This document shows, piece after piece, positions 1 through 62,498 of a DNA stretch of 64,000 nucleotides. Source of the DNA: Anoplopoma fimbria (taxonomy: Eukaryota; Chordata; Actinopteri; Perciformes; Anoplopomatidae); assembly GCF_027596085.1 (NCBI RefSeq), contig NC_072456.1, forward strand, positions 24,581,218 to 24,645,217, written 5' to 3'. Position 1 is the stretch's first letter. Every line of letters begins with the position of its first letter. The notes under the pieces were generated by a model. It was not told the origin of the DNA, did no database searches, and was given only the letters and a program-made list of their open reading frames with translations. The position numbers were made by a program, and so were the translations under genes.

Positions 1-227
1 TTTTAGTGCATGACAACTATGATGCTGCTGTGATTTTGAGAAACTTTGGACTGTTAAAATATTATTTATTAAGGTTCAAAGTAAGTAATAGATTATTATT
101 TTTTTTAAGACCCTCTTTGCCCTTGGGTGCTCTGTTTTTCCTGCACGATTATGCTTATTCCCAGTCACAGACAGGCCTGAATATTCATGAGCCGATGGCT
201 CGGTGTGTTGGAGGGCAGAGCACAGCT

Positions 228-393
<166 letters not shown>

Positions 394-853
394 ACTGGGT
401 TCATTACCTATTGATTAAAAAAATACAAACTGTCAAATGATGTGGCGTCATAAAATTAAGTTTCTGTCTTCTTTTTCTGCACTCTGATGCTGTGAAAAAG
501 CCAGATAATGTGTTTTCTGTGTCGATGGCGCTTCACCCCGTAAGCAGCGGGGGGAACCAGAGTGTGGTGTAAACTATGTTTTGCAATCCACGCTATCCCT
601 CAGAGTTCTAAACCTGTTCAGTGTGTGAGAGTTAAAGTGATGAAACACCCCGTTCTAGGAAGGATTAGTCGGAGAGCCTTGGGCAAAAAAACTGCTATTT
701 AAAATGTGAGCAAATACAGAACATTGTTTTTATGCAGAGATGTGAGGGATTGCGTATAAAGCTGCAGTGTTTTTGTTGTTCCTGCAGTTTTTACTCCTAC
801 TGGTTGACCGCCATCAGAACAACAGTTAAGTGATGGTGTGAAGGGGTTGTTGG

Positions 854-854
<1 letters not shown>

Positions 855-915
<61 letters not shown>
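855..915. repeat. (CA)n microsatellite
   Basis: An uninterrupted CA run of 61 bp; a shorter GT run follows at 1022-1050, giving opposite strand polarity within 170 bp. Confidence 0.98.
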
Positions 916-917
<2 letters not shown>

Positions 918-1019
918 CATTGTCCCCCTGCAGGCAGTACCACTAACCTTCGTGTGAACAGCCAACCTGCCGAGTGAAAGCAGTGTGTGTATCGAACTGC
1001 TGTGATATGCAGCCACACG

Positions 1020-1052
<33 letters not shown>

Positions 1053-4000
1053 AGTGAGAGATCGACAGGGCCCCTCTTATCTCTAGATCAATAGTGTTCT
1101 CCGGGGGAGGCTCCACTAGAGCCCGGGGAAAGATGGAACCAGGATCCGATCCCCGATGCTTTAACGTCACTGAACCGGCTCTGCAGTAGTTATGACCAAA
1201 GTTGGAAGTACGGCTTCTCCGTTTTGTTCCTGTACACACTGGAGTGTAAAGATGGATTGTAGGAGTAAACCTACATTTTATATTTCATATGCTTGTAAAC
1301 ACACGATGGTTAAGGTTGTGTCCTAACTCGTTCACAGGTTGAGCCCAGTTGAAGTGTGTACTAGTGCAGACCTGTGTGGCTGGGCAATTAATTTGTTTTT
1401 ACTATCGATAACAATTTTTGTCCTCCCAAGATTATGAAAACAAGATTATAGAGGTAAAAAGATTAATTGTGACCCGTTCCGTATTGCAATGATGCTCTGG
1501 TTTTTGTCTTGTGTTATAAATTCCTTTTTAGTCAGCTTAATCCCTTTTATGGGACCCTGTCCCGGCGCTGGCTGGCCCTCGCCGGGTGTAATACCTCAGA
1601 CAGGCACTAGGTCGGCCCTCTGCCCGGCCCTCGTCGCTTCAAGGGGCTGGTGACTTAGTGCTGCTGCCCCTTCTCTTCTCCCCAGGTCTGCGGAGATGTC
1701 GGCAACCCACCTGACCAGTCTTTGCTCCATGCTTTCTGGGTGTGACGTTTTAATTCTATATAATCGACATGTTTATGATTTCAATTGTTTACAAGAGGAC
1801 AAAATTCATCCAGCCTCTCAAATAGCACCAGCTGTGCTTGATGCATTTAACTCTTAAGATGTACAACATTTTCTTTCTAAATGCATAATTTATCCAAAGT
1901 CTAAGATCAACCTTATTAAATAACCGTGATCTCAATTTTGACCAAATTAATATGATTTGGTGATCTAGTGCAAAAATAATTAGCCTTAAAGATAAATGCT
2001 TTGACTTTGAGTCTTGCAGCTTCTAACAGTGTGAATGTCCTTATCGTGTGTGTGTCTGTGTATATGTGTGTGTGTGTGTGCTGTGTGTACTAAAGAGAAG
2101 GAGACGAGGCCACAGCTTACCGTGCTGTCAGACTCCTCACTGCTCCGCTCAACACACTGACCTACTTTGGTTCCCCCGACTCTGGTGCATCTGCGGCACA
2201 CTTTTTTTTTCAAACGCATCGAGCCTCGAGCCGCTGCGAGGCAACGCAGACAAGCACGCGTCTCCACAGTGCATGCATTATACAGACGGAGACGGAGAGG
2301 ACGGGCTGTAAATGTAATCAGAACGGGCACAGTGGAGCGAAAGAAGAAGTGGATTCTTTTCTGGCTTTTTCCAAAAGCTTTTGCAGTGAGAAGGCCAGGG
2401 CTTTCAGCCGTTGAAGTCACACAGCAGCACTCTGTTACTGCTCAACGTTACACAAATCCATCGTCTGATCCTTTACTCCTGGTCCAACAACCTGTGACCT
2501 GTCCCTGAACACACTGGACGTACCTTTTCTAATCCTTTGTGAAAGCAGCTACGAGGAACTTTTATTTTGTGTAGATTTTGGCGCCCCCTGTGGACAAACA
2601 TGATAGTGATGTCCATGAGCTCCACCGCCTTGTAAAGATCTTGATCTAGCTTGCGCGTGCATTAGTTTTGAAAATGAGTTTTTGATACCATTTGTTTTTA
2701 TAAACAGCTGTTTGCAGGATGAATAGTGACGAGGTATTGTATCTATTTATGACTATGTAAGATAAATAACTGCAATATGAGAACGGCGAAACTTTGTGTT
2801 AGCATGCCAGTAAAAACAAAAGGTTGCAAAGTATCTAAAAAAATAAGAAATAAGAAACCTGTCTAGAAGAGCTGCACGGTTATGGCCAGAATGATAATCA
2901 CGATTATGCATTGATTTTAGAGTCAAAATATTTAAATAAACAGAGCTCTGCTGTCACTTCCATGTTGTGCTACGTTCCTGCTACTGACAAATCTTTGCAA
3001 TCAAAATAGGACTTAAAATAACGAGTGATATACATTATATTACCCTTTTGCTTTTGACTGCAGCTTCTGTTGCATGACATCTCTGCAAAAATGAAACCAA
3101 AACACCGTGATAGCATCCTTGCTGGTGCGACAATGCTTTCTAACATGTTCATGTAATACTTAAAAGTAGTCATTTCAAATACAGAAAGTCTTTCGATCTG
3201 TTGAATGACCGACAAAGGTGACTCTTGTTTTTGCCCCTGAAAGGTCCCTTTTTTTCTTTTCATTATCTCCCTGCTGATCCTGCTCCCGTATCAGCCATAA
3301 CCACAAAATAAAACATCACAAAATGTAATTCTCTAAAGAAAAATCTCCCACCGCTTCCTTTTTAACTGGCTAACGTTCTTCTCACTACCAAACTTTGCCT
3401 GTGAAAGTTAAAGTATAGGCTTAAAAGCATAGTTTTGTGTCCTGATGACAGGCATTAAGAATAACTATCACGATTGTCTCTTTTTCTTCATAGCTATCTA
3501 AAAACTCCTTGTCGTAACTTTAACGCGTGTCCATGTGTTAGCTTGAACCTCGTGTTGGGACTGAGACGGACTCGTGAGTAAACATGTACACACACACGAA
3601 CAAAGTAAATGAGATTAAGGCTCGGAGCAGCCTGGTGCTCTGAATGCCAGGTGATCAGTGTTTCCACCGCCGTCTGTGACGCACCGCCACAGTTTTGTCA
3701 CAGAATATCAAATTCACTGTACGTACTTGCATCAAAAAGCTGTGCCAAGTGGGAGATAAATGTCCGCTGTTTGTCTAGAGAGGGCTAATGGGAAAGTGTC
3801 AGTGTTTTACCGCCCATAAATTGATTTTTTTTGAGAACGTTATTGATGATGATATCTGATAGTTTTAAGATGCATGGTGTTAAGCTTATCCAACCTGTTG
3901 ATAACCTTTTCTGTGGTGGTACTGGTACAGCAGTATAATCAGAGCTGCTGCAATCATTTTCATAATCAAATAATCTGCTGATTATTTTCTTGATTAGCCA

Positions 4001-6999
4001 ATTAAAGAGCCAGTGTCCTATATATGCAGTGTGTGCTCTCTGATTCGTTTACCTCCTGGACAAATATCCATTAATCATGACAGACTTGTAGACGGATATT
4101 TGTACCGTTAAGTTGAGGTGAAGAGGAAAAGGACAGAAGATGAGCAGCGTATAAGGAGGACGGAGGCTGAATGGAGGTGCTGGAGACCTGATTTCAGGCC
4201 CACTGGCGACGGGAATGTTAAGGCTCAGTGCTGCATGTGGAATGCAGCGCAAACACACAAATAAACACTCGCTGACCATCGCCGTGCCCTTCAGTAACGA
4301 GCACCTTTTTGTGTTTGAACTGCGGTACGAATGTGAATGTCAAAAAGCCGTCTGACAACACGAGAGGAGGGGAGGGAGGGGGAGCCGAATGAGAGAGGTG
4401 TGATTCAACAGCACCTGCTATGCAGTGTAATGAGTCACATCCAGCGACACATCCTCTGCTACAAGCTCCGACACGAATCACTCCACGTTCCTCTGTTATT
4501 CTCTGCTTCCCCCTCTAATCCTGTCACGTCCACCCTCAAGTCTTATCCCTCTGAAGTAGAAAACGCACACCTACACCTTATCTCTGATCACATGGTATAC
4601 TTTCAGCTGACTTCGGGCTGTCCCCTGACAGTCAAGGGTCAGTCGGTGACCCCTCAGTCGACCTGAAACGCTTCATTTTTGTTTTTCGAGGCTAGATCTA
4701 TGAAGAACTTTGTGCTCTTGCAAACTATCTTGTGCTATAGTTTAAAATCTGATCATACAGACGTTGGTTATATCAAAATGGATGGTGACGACACACAAAG
4801 AACAACATCCACAAAGCATCGTAAAAGAGACGGGGTTCATGTTTCAAGGTTGACGGTCTTGCCAGACCACATGGAGAGATGACGAAGCGTCCAGATATCG
4901 GGCAAAGGTTGCTGTAAAACTCGGGGCCGGGTCTTCACTTTGGCCACCTTCACTTTGGGTCTTTCCAAGCTGATCTAGAGCCAGTTGTGGTGCACGGCCA
5001 CTTTAGGAAATGCGCCCAAAGAGGAGAGAGAGGACCGGCGAGGAGAGAGAGGACCGGCGAGGGGATCCCTCCCTCACAGAGCTGCAGTCCCCTTCAGTTC
5101 AGTTCATTATGAAACGGCGTCGGGCTGCTTAATGTAACGTTAATGTGGTCGAAATCATCACTGATACTCAATGATGATCAGAATCAGAAAAAAATCTGAT
5201 TTGGTTGCAGCACTAAAAGAAACCCTGTACTTGAACCCCCAGTAAGCAACGCCAGGACTCCAACCACTGGGAATCATGTCACAAAACCCAACACATGTCG
5301 GATCAGCTCACTATCAAGAGGTGCATGGATGTTGCCAAGAGGAGAAGGAAGAGGAGGGAGGGGAGGGGGGATGTAAGACGGACTCTTACATCAGGATCTC
5401 TGGATTGTGGAGGGCAGTGACTCAGACGGAGGGGGTGCTGCCTCTCTTTGTGTTTCTGGAAGCAGCATAGCTGGAGGCGTGGGCGTCTGAAGGAGCTGCA
5501 GAGTTGCGATCCAAACCGGCCCGCGGTCGTTGGAGAGGAGGACGCTCGGACAGAGGGGGCAAAACTGGCAGTGGACAGGCAGAAACAGTCTGTTACCAGA
5601 GGGTGTTTACTCCACTCAGGGACCCCACAATGACTCACTGACTCTTTGTGCACAAAAAGACCTTATTTCTGTTTCCCTAGCACAAAAAAAAAATGTGTCG
5701 TCTCGTCTGTTATCAAGCTCAGTGACTGTGTTTACATGGTAAGATGTGATCTTTTGAAAGAATGTCAGGCCTTAAGTCAGCAAAGGTTTAAAGTGGACTT
5801 CGGTGAGTGGAAGTCTTAATCCACTGTTTGTCCTGCTGCTGAGCTTTGTACCCTCACCCAGCACGACGGCGGCCCGGCAGGGGATGACGAGCTCTCAGCC
5901 TCTAAAGGCCGACTGCTGTCTGCCAGCATGCAGCATTAGTCTTCATCAAATCCCACACAGTCCAACACACAGGCTCTCTATCTGTCAGAGTAGTGAGACA
6001 CCTGCTGGCTAATGTGAGGAATGTCACGTGAGAGGCCTGGAGGCAGAGAGCATGATGGGACGTACACTTGACTGGCTTGTAGAGTTGTTGACAAGCAATT
6101 TGAGGATTTATTTTTTTCATTTTTTACATTTTATATACAAAATCGACTGAACATGATTGTGAGCTGCAGCCCTAGACTCTTGTCTTGTCCTTTTGGTGCT
6201 CCCTGATTGGTTGAAGAAGGAGTTTCAGTGGTCATATGATATTAATTTGCAATTTCCTGTAGACAATCTGTGAAATGTGATTATTAGTGCTTCCTCTTCT
6301 CAGTGGATGAGTGACTAAGATTTCTTTAGACGATTATTTATGCTTTCTTTTCATGCTGAATGCCTTATTTCCCCCAAAACTCATGGGCACTTCTCTGGTA
6401 AACACAAGATTTAAAGTGGAGTCCTAGTCAATAATGTGTGTTGCATTAAAGTGAGCAGATTAAAGTGACTGCGAGGAACTTTAAAGTAGTAATGTAACAG
6501 TCTTAATGTATTACTGCTGGAGACCCAGAGACTGGAGAACCAGAACCAGGACTGAATGATGCAGTGAAATTAGCAGTTTTCTAAAAAAGACTCTGACACT
6601 CAAAACCAAACTACCAAAATGAAAGCTCCTTGTACTAACTTAATATTAATATAATAATATGATACCACTACTAGCTTATGGCATTGCAGTTTAGATGCAC
6701 ATGGTGCTCTGATGGTCACACGCTTGTTGTCATGGTTACTTCTGTCAAACTGCCACCTCCATATTTTATTTTCAGCAGGGAGCTCAGAGTTGCTAAAACT
6801 AAATCGGCACCAAAGTTCCCACTAGACCCGACGTAACGAACCTCGTCAACACGATGGCTGATGGTCCGTTGAGCTCTTATGCGAAATCAGATCAGCGACG
6901 GGGTTTTTGAGCAATGTTTATTTTTAAAATGTATTGCGTGGGTTTTTTTCTTTTTGCTCATGTTCCTCTCTGTCTCTCTCCTTTTTTGCTTTCACACAG

Positions 7000-7107
7000 A
7001 GACAGCAGGAGCCAGAGAAAGACGGGAGTCGATAGACAAAGACGGCGTCACGAGAACAACCGGCTAACCTCTCCTCCAGCACCATGCTCATCTGACACAC
7101 ACAACTG
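7000..7107 (+). other. ralgps2: Predicted non-coding 5' leader exon of ralgps2
   Basis: A pyrimidine-rich tract ending TTTCACACAG precedes 7000, and the donor CTG|GTAAGT follows 7107, so both splice signals are strong. When joined to the exon at 9291, the frame that leads to the chosen start is closed by TAA at 7065-7067, so this exon is non-coding. It contains a minimal upstream ORF, ATG CTC ATC TGA, at 7084. A further upstream promoter exon may lie outside the window. No transcript evidence is available. Confidence 0.55.
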
Positions 7108-7725
7108 GTAAGTCTGGCCACGCCTTTGCAACGACGGCTTGGTTTTTTTTTCTGGAGGTGTGGCGGCAGCACGGACCTGTTTGTGTGCCCGCGGGGTAGA
7201 ATACTAACTGTCTTTTGATCTTTTTTGCATATGAGCACAGTTAGAGGATTGTTCATGGCTTATTGTTTCAGACACAGAGGAGTGTAGACGGAGCCAAACA
7301 CAACCAAATGAGCTGATGTGTCACAAATGAAACCAGTTTAGTTGTAGATGTATTTAGCGTTTCATTTTTGAATGAAAAGATAGTTGCATTACTTATGGTA
7401 TGTTCACAACTTTAAAAAAGACAACAACTAGCACGCGACAAAACTCCACAGTGATCTTTTTACGTCGTAGCCCAGGGGAAGCCCAGACAAAAAGAACCAC
7501 AAGACATACACAGGTGTTAGAGCAGGAAGTACGCTAATTACAGATGCATGACTGAGAGGCTCGTAAATACAGACTGACTGTGCTTCTGTCAGACAAAAGG
7601 AGGGACGCTGACGTGATGTAGTGCTGTTAGCCCCGCGGCTCAGCAGAACGCCACCGTGGAAGGCAGCTAATGGGCTCTTAAAGCACCGGCCTGTTCCAGC
7701 CTTGAGCCTAAAAGACAGACTGAAA

Positions 7726-7726
<1 letters not shown>

Positions 7727-7802
<76 letters not shown>
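7727..7802. repeat. (AC)n microsatellite
   Basis: An AC run of 76 bp. Confidence 0.98.
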
Positions 7803-7804
<2 letters not shown>

Positions 7805-8350
7805 ACACAGAGGCCGTCATTGTCAAGTACACAAGGGATGCCTTTGCTGGCTTTCAGGATTCTGAGCAATTTCTTATTTTTTATTACTCTCTCGCTGTGC
7901 TTTTGACAAAGAAAAAGGCTCAGAGGTTGTTTTTTTTCTGTCATGGGCAGAGATGAATATTCAGGAACATTAATATATCATCCTAATAGGACCTAAATCA
8001 CAGTTGAAATGTCCTTTTTTTTAGAAGCAATGACTTTGTGAAGTAATGATAATGAATCAGAATGGAAAGACAATAAAAATGCATCAGTGCAGCATTTAGT
8101 GGTTCATAGAAGTAAAGAAAAAACTGAGAAATTGATTGAATCATTAGTCAAGAAAACAAACAAACCTTTGCTAGTTACAGCTTGGAAAAAACCTGTTTGT
8201 GTTTTTTGACATTTTGAAAAGAGAGGAAGCAACTTCAAGAGTACACTTTGGGCTGTAGGAGTACCAGCAGCAAAACAAACTTATCAATATCAGTTTAAAT
8301 ATTTTCATCACTTTACCTTGCTGTCTGACAACCCGTTCTGGCTGTAAGGT

Positions 8351-8613
8351 CGTTATCTTTACTCTCTTCAAAGCCACCAGACTCCATTGATAACAACAGG
8401 GATTTAACCTTGCATAACACAGGAGCTGCTGGTCTTTCTATGCCTCCATCTGTTAGTTTGTCTGTGTTATTGTGTGACTATGATGAATCTGAACTAACCC
8501 TTAAAACCACCAAAGTCACACAAACTAATTATCAAGGCAGCGATAGACCAGCAGCTCCTCGTGTTCTGGGAGGTAAAACTACTCCTGCAGCTTTAATGAG
8601 AGTAAAGATAACG
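8351..8613. mobile_element. MITE-like element with terminal inverted repeats (copy 1)
   Basis: The left arm 8351-8375 (CGTTATCTTTACTCTCTTCA…) matches the reverse complement of 8589-8613 at 22 of 25 positions. The left arm continues with AAGCCACCAGACTCCATTG, which also forms both arms of the second copy at 28878-29109. No transposase is visible, so it is a non-autonomous remnant. Confidence 0.55.
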
Positions 8614-9361
8614 GCGTCAGTTTGCTGTCGGAAAAGACAATTTGTGACAGCGAGGTAAATCGTTGAAAGTATGATATTGATTTAATGTTTAAGGCAACTT
8701 AAGATGTTTTACTGCTGCCCCCCCGTCCACAGCACTTTCTATGGATAAGTACCTCATATGACTCACTACAAAAATAATTCAAACTATCCCTTTAAGTCCG
8801 CTCTGCAGAGTCGCTGAGTGGCAGCGCAGACATGCTCCAGTGTCCGGTGTAAGCTGTTTAGTGTTGTGTCTCGTACTGACAGCTGCTTTCTCCAAACCCC
8901 TTTCACAGAAGATCTCCTCCTCACGCTGAGCCTAAGCTCCTTCTGTCCCGTCTCTCTCTCTCTCTCTCCTCTCTCTCCCTCCCTCCGGTGTAGTGAGTGA
9001 CAGACTGTGAAAGTCTACGTCCATATGGCAGTCACAGGTCATCCTGGGACGATCGCTGAACCTGTCAACACAAGTTCAGTCCCGTCTAATTTTCTGAAGT
9101 TGAATTCTTCTCAGTAGTAGATTTGGTCGTTTTTTTAATAATGAGCTGAGAGTACTCCAATCCAACAGTAGGTGGTGCTGTTGCTTCGAGCTGAGTGTCT
9201 TCTTATGTCTGCAGCTAACGATTGTCCAGATGTGGTGGTAAATAAACTCACTGTGACATATTTTGTGTGTGTTGTTTTTCTTCTTCCCAGAGGGCCGGGC
9301 GGGCTTTGCTGCAGCTGAGGATGATGAATGGTCTCTTGCGATAGAGCTAGATGGTGTGGGA

Positions 9362-61043
<51,682 letters not shown>

Positions 61044-61074
61044 CCGACGCTGAGGAGTGTGACTGAGCGAAGAC

Positions 61075-61177
61075 GAGAGAGAGAGAGAGAGAGCGGGAGA
61101 GAGAGGGAGATGATGATGAAACAGACGACGAAGAAGAGGAGGAAGATGATGATGATGAGGAGGAGGAGGATGAGGAG
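61075..61177 (+). repeat. ralgps2: GA- and GAT-rich purine block in the ralgps2 3' UTR
   Basis: It begins with a GA dinucleotide run (61076-61093), then GGGAGAGAGAGGGAG, GATGATGA and GAGGAGGAGG segments, with almost no pyrimidines other than T in GAT units. Confidence 0.85.
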
Positions 61178-61305
61178 TGTTGTATCAGTAGTGGGAGCTT
61201 TCACTGCCATGAGCCCTGACCGCCGATTCTCCGATTCTTGCCCCGGCCCCACTGCAGCCTCACCTGCCACCACTGCCTTAACCAGAGTACCCTGTGTGCG
61301 TGTGT

Positions 61306-61307
<2 letters not shown>

Positions 61308-61349
<42 letters not shown>

Positions 61350-61388
61350 GTGTGTGTGCGTGTGTGTGTGCACGTGTGTGTGTGTGTT
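61308..61388. repeat. Interrupted (GT)n in the ralgps2 3' UTR
   Basis: A GT run with GC and CAC interruptions, partly overlapping the first duplicated unit. Confidence 0.92.
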
Positions 61389-61610
61389 TATGGAAGTGAC
61401 TGTTTCGTGTGTGTACTGACTACTGAACAAGGACCTGCACCACTGCTCTCGTCTCCCATTCGCTCTCTTTTAGTTTTTTTTGTGTCCAGCACTTCGTGTT
61501 TATGGAAGTGACTGTTTCTCCCTCTCGTACTGACTACTGAACAAGGACCTGCACCACTGCTCTCGTCTCCCATTCGCTCTCTTTTAGTTTTTTTGCTGTC
61601 CAGCACTTCG
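61385..61610 (+). repeat. ralgps2: 112-114-bp direct tandem duplication in the ralgps2 3' UTR
   Basis: 61385-61496 and 61497-61610 both run from TGTTTATGGAAGTGACTG to GTCCAGCACTTCG and are nearly identical. They differ mainly at GTGTGT versus CTCCCTCTC and near the T run. Confidence 0.95.
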
Positions 61611-61620
61611 TTGGAGACAT

Positions 61621-62118
61621 CCCCTCCTCTCCTCTCCTCTCCCTCTCCTCCTCCTCCTCCCCTCCTCTCCTCTCCCTCTCCCCTCTCCTCTCCCCTCCCT
61701 CCCCCCTCTCCTCTCCTCTCTCCTCTCCCCTCTCCTCTCCTCCCCTCTCCCTCTCCTCTCCTCTCCCTCTCCCCTCCCCTCCTCCCCTCTCCTCCTCCCT
61801 CCCCCTCCTCCTCTCCTCTCCCTCTCCCCTCCCTCCCCTCCCCCTCCCCCCTCCCTCTCCTCCCCCTCCCTCCCTCCTCTCCCCTCCTCCCCTCTCCTCT
61901 CCTCCCCCCCCTCCTCTCCTCTCCTCCCTCCCCTCCCTCTCCCCTCCTCTCCTCTCCTCTCCTCTCCTCCTCCTCTCCTCTCCTCTCCTCTCCTCCCCTC
62001 TCCCCTCCTCCCCTCTCCTCTCCTCTCCTCTCCTCTCCTCTCCCCTCCCCCCCTCCCCTCCCTCCCCTCTCCTCTCCCCCTCCTCTCCTCTCCTCTCCTC
62101 TCCTCTCCTCTCTCTCCC
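61621..62118 (+). repeat. 498-base pure pyrimidine tract
   Basis: Only C and T occur from 61621 to 62118, built mainly of CCTCT and CTCCC units, in the predicted 3' UTR. Confidence 0.98.
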
Positions 62119-62410
62119 AGACAGACTGTCCTCCATCGGACAGAAAGAATCCTCTCCTCTCTGTGTTGTTTTTGGTTTTTTTAAAGGGGGTCATCTACTT
62201 TTTATTTGTGTCCCCACTTTGCTCAAACGCAAGATCTCTGTCTTTTAATCGTCACACACAATCACATGACGCACACTCACACCGGACTAACCCGTTTGGA
62301 CTCTGGAGGGTTAAAAAAAAAAAATACAACTTTTTTTACTTTACTTTCGTTCACTTTTCGTTCACTTGTGTCGGGCTTGGAGTCACCGACTTATTTAGAC
62401 AAAAACCACG

Positions 62411-62411
<1 letters not shown>

Positions 62412-62492
<81 letters not shown>
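62412..62492. repeat. (CA)n microsatellite
   Basis: A CA run of 81 bp with one GC unit, in the predicted 3' UTR. Confidence 0.98.

Positions 62493-62498
<6 letters not shown>

Larger units (their letters stand above)
7108..9290 (+). other. ralgps2: Leader intron of ralgps2
   Basis: The intron between the leader exon and the first coding exon. It holds a CA repeat (7727-7802) and a palindromic repeat (8351-8613). No coding exon seen. Confidence 0.5.

Noticed and set aside
2578..2596. GCGCCCCCTGTGG as a CTCF site
   Set aside because: One base of the usual core is missing, and such sequences are frequent inside fish repeats.
5303..5653. 116-residue - strand open frame in a GC-richer patch
   Set aside because: No recognisable domain, no supporting splice sites and no codon-level resemblance to a known family.
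9263..9361. Longer N-terminus of ralgps2 starting at 9263
   Set aside because: That ATG lies in the intron before the acceptor at 9290; in the spliced leader the frame is closed by TAA at 7065-7067 and 9362 is the first in-frame ATG.
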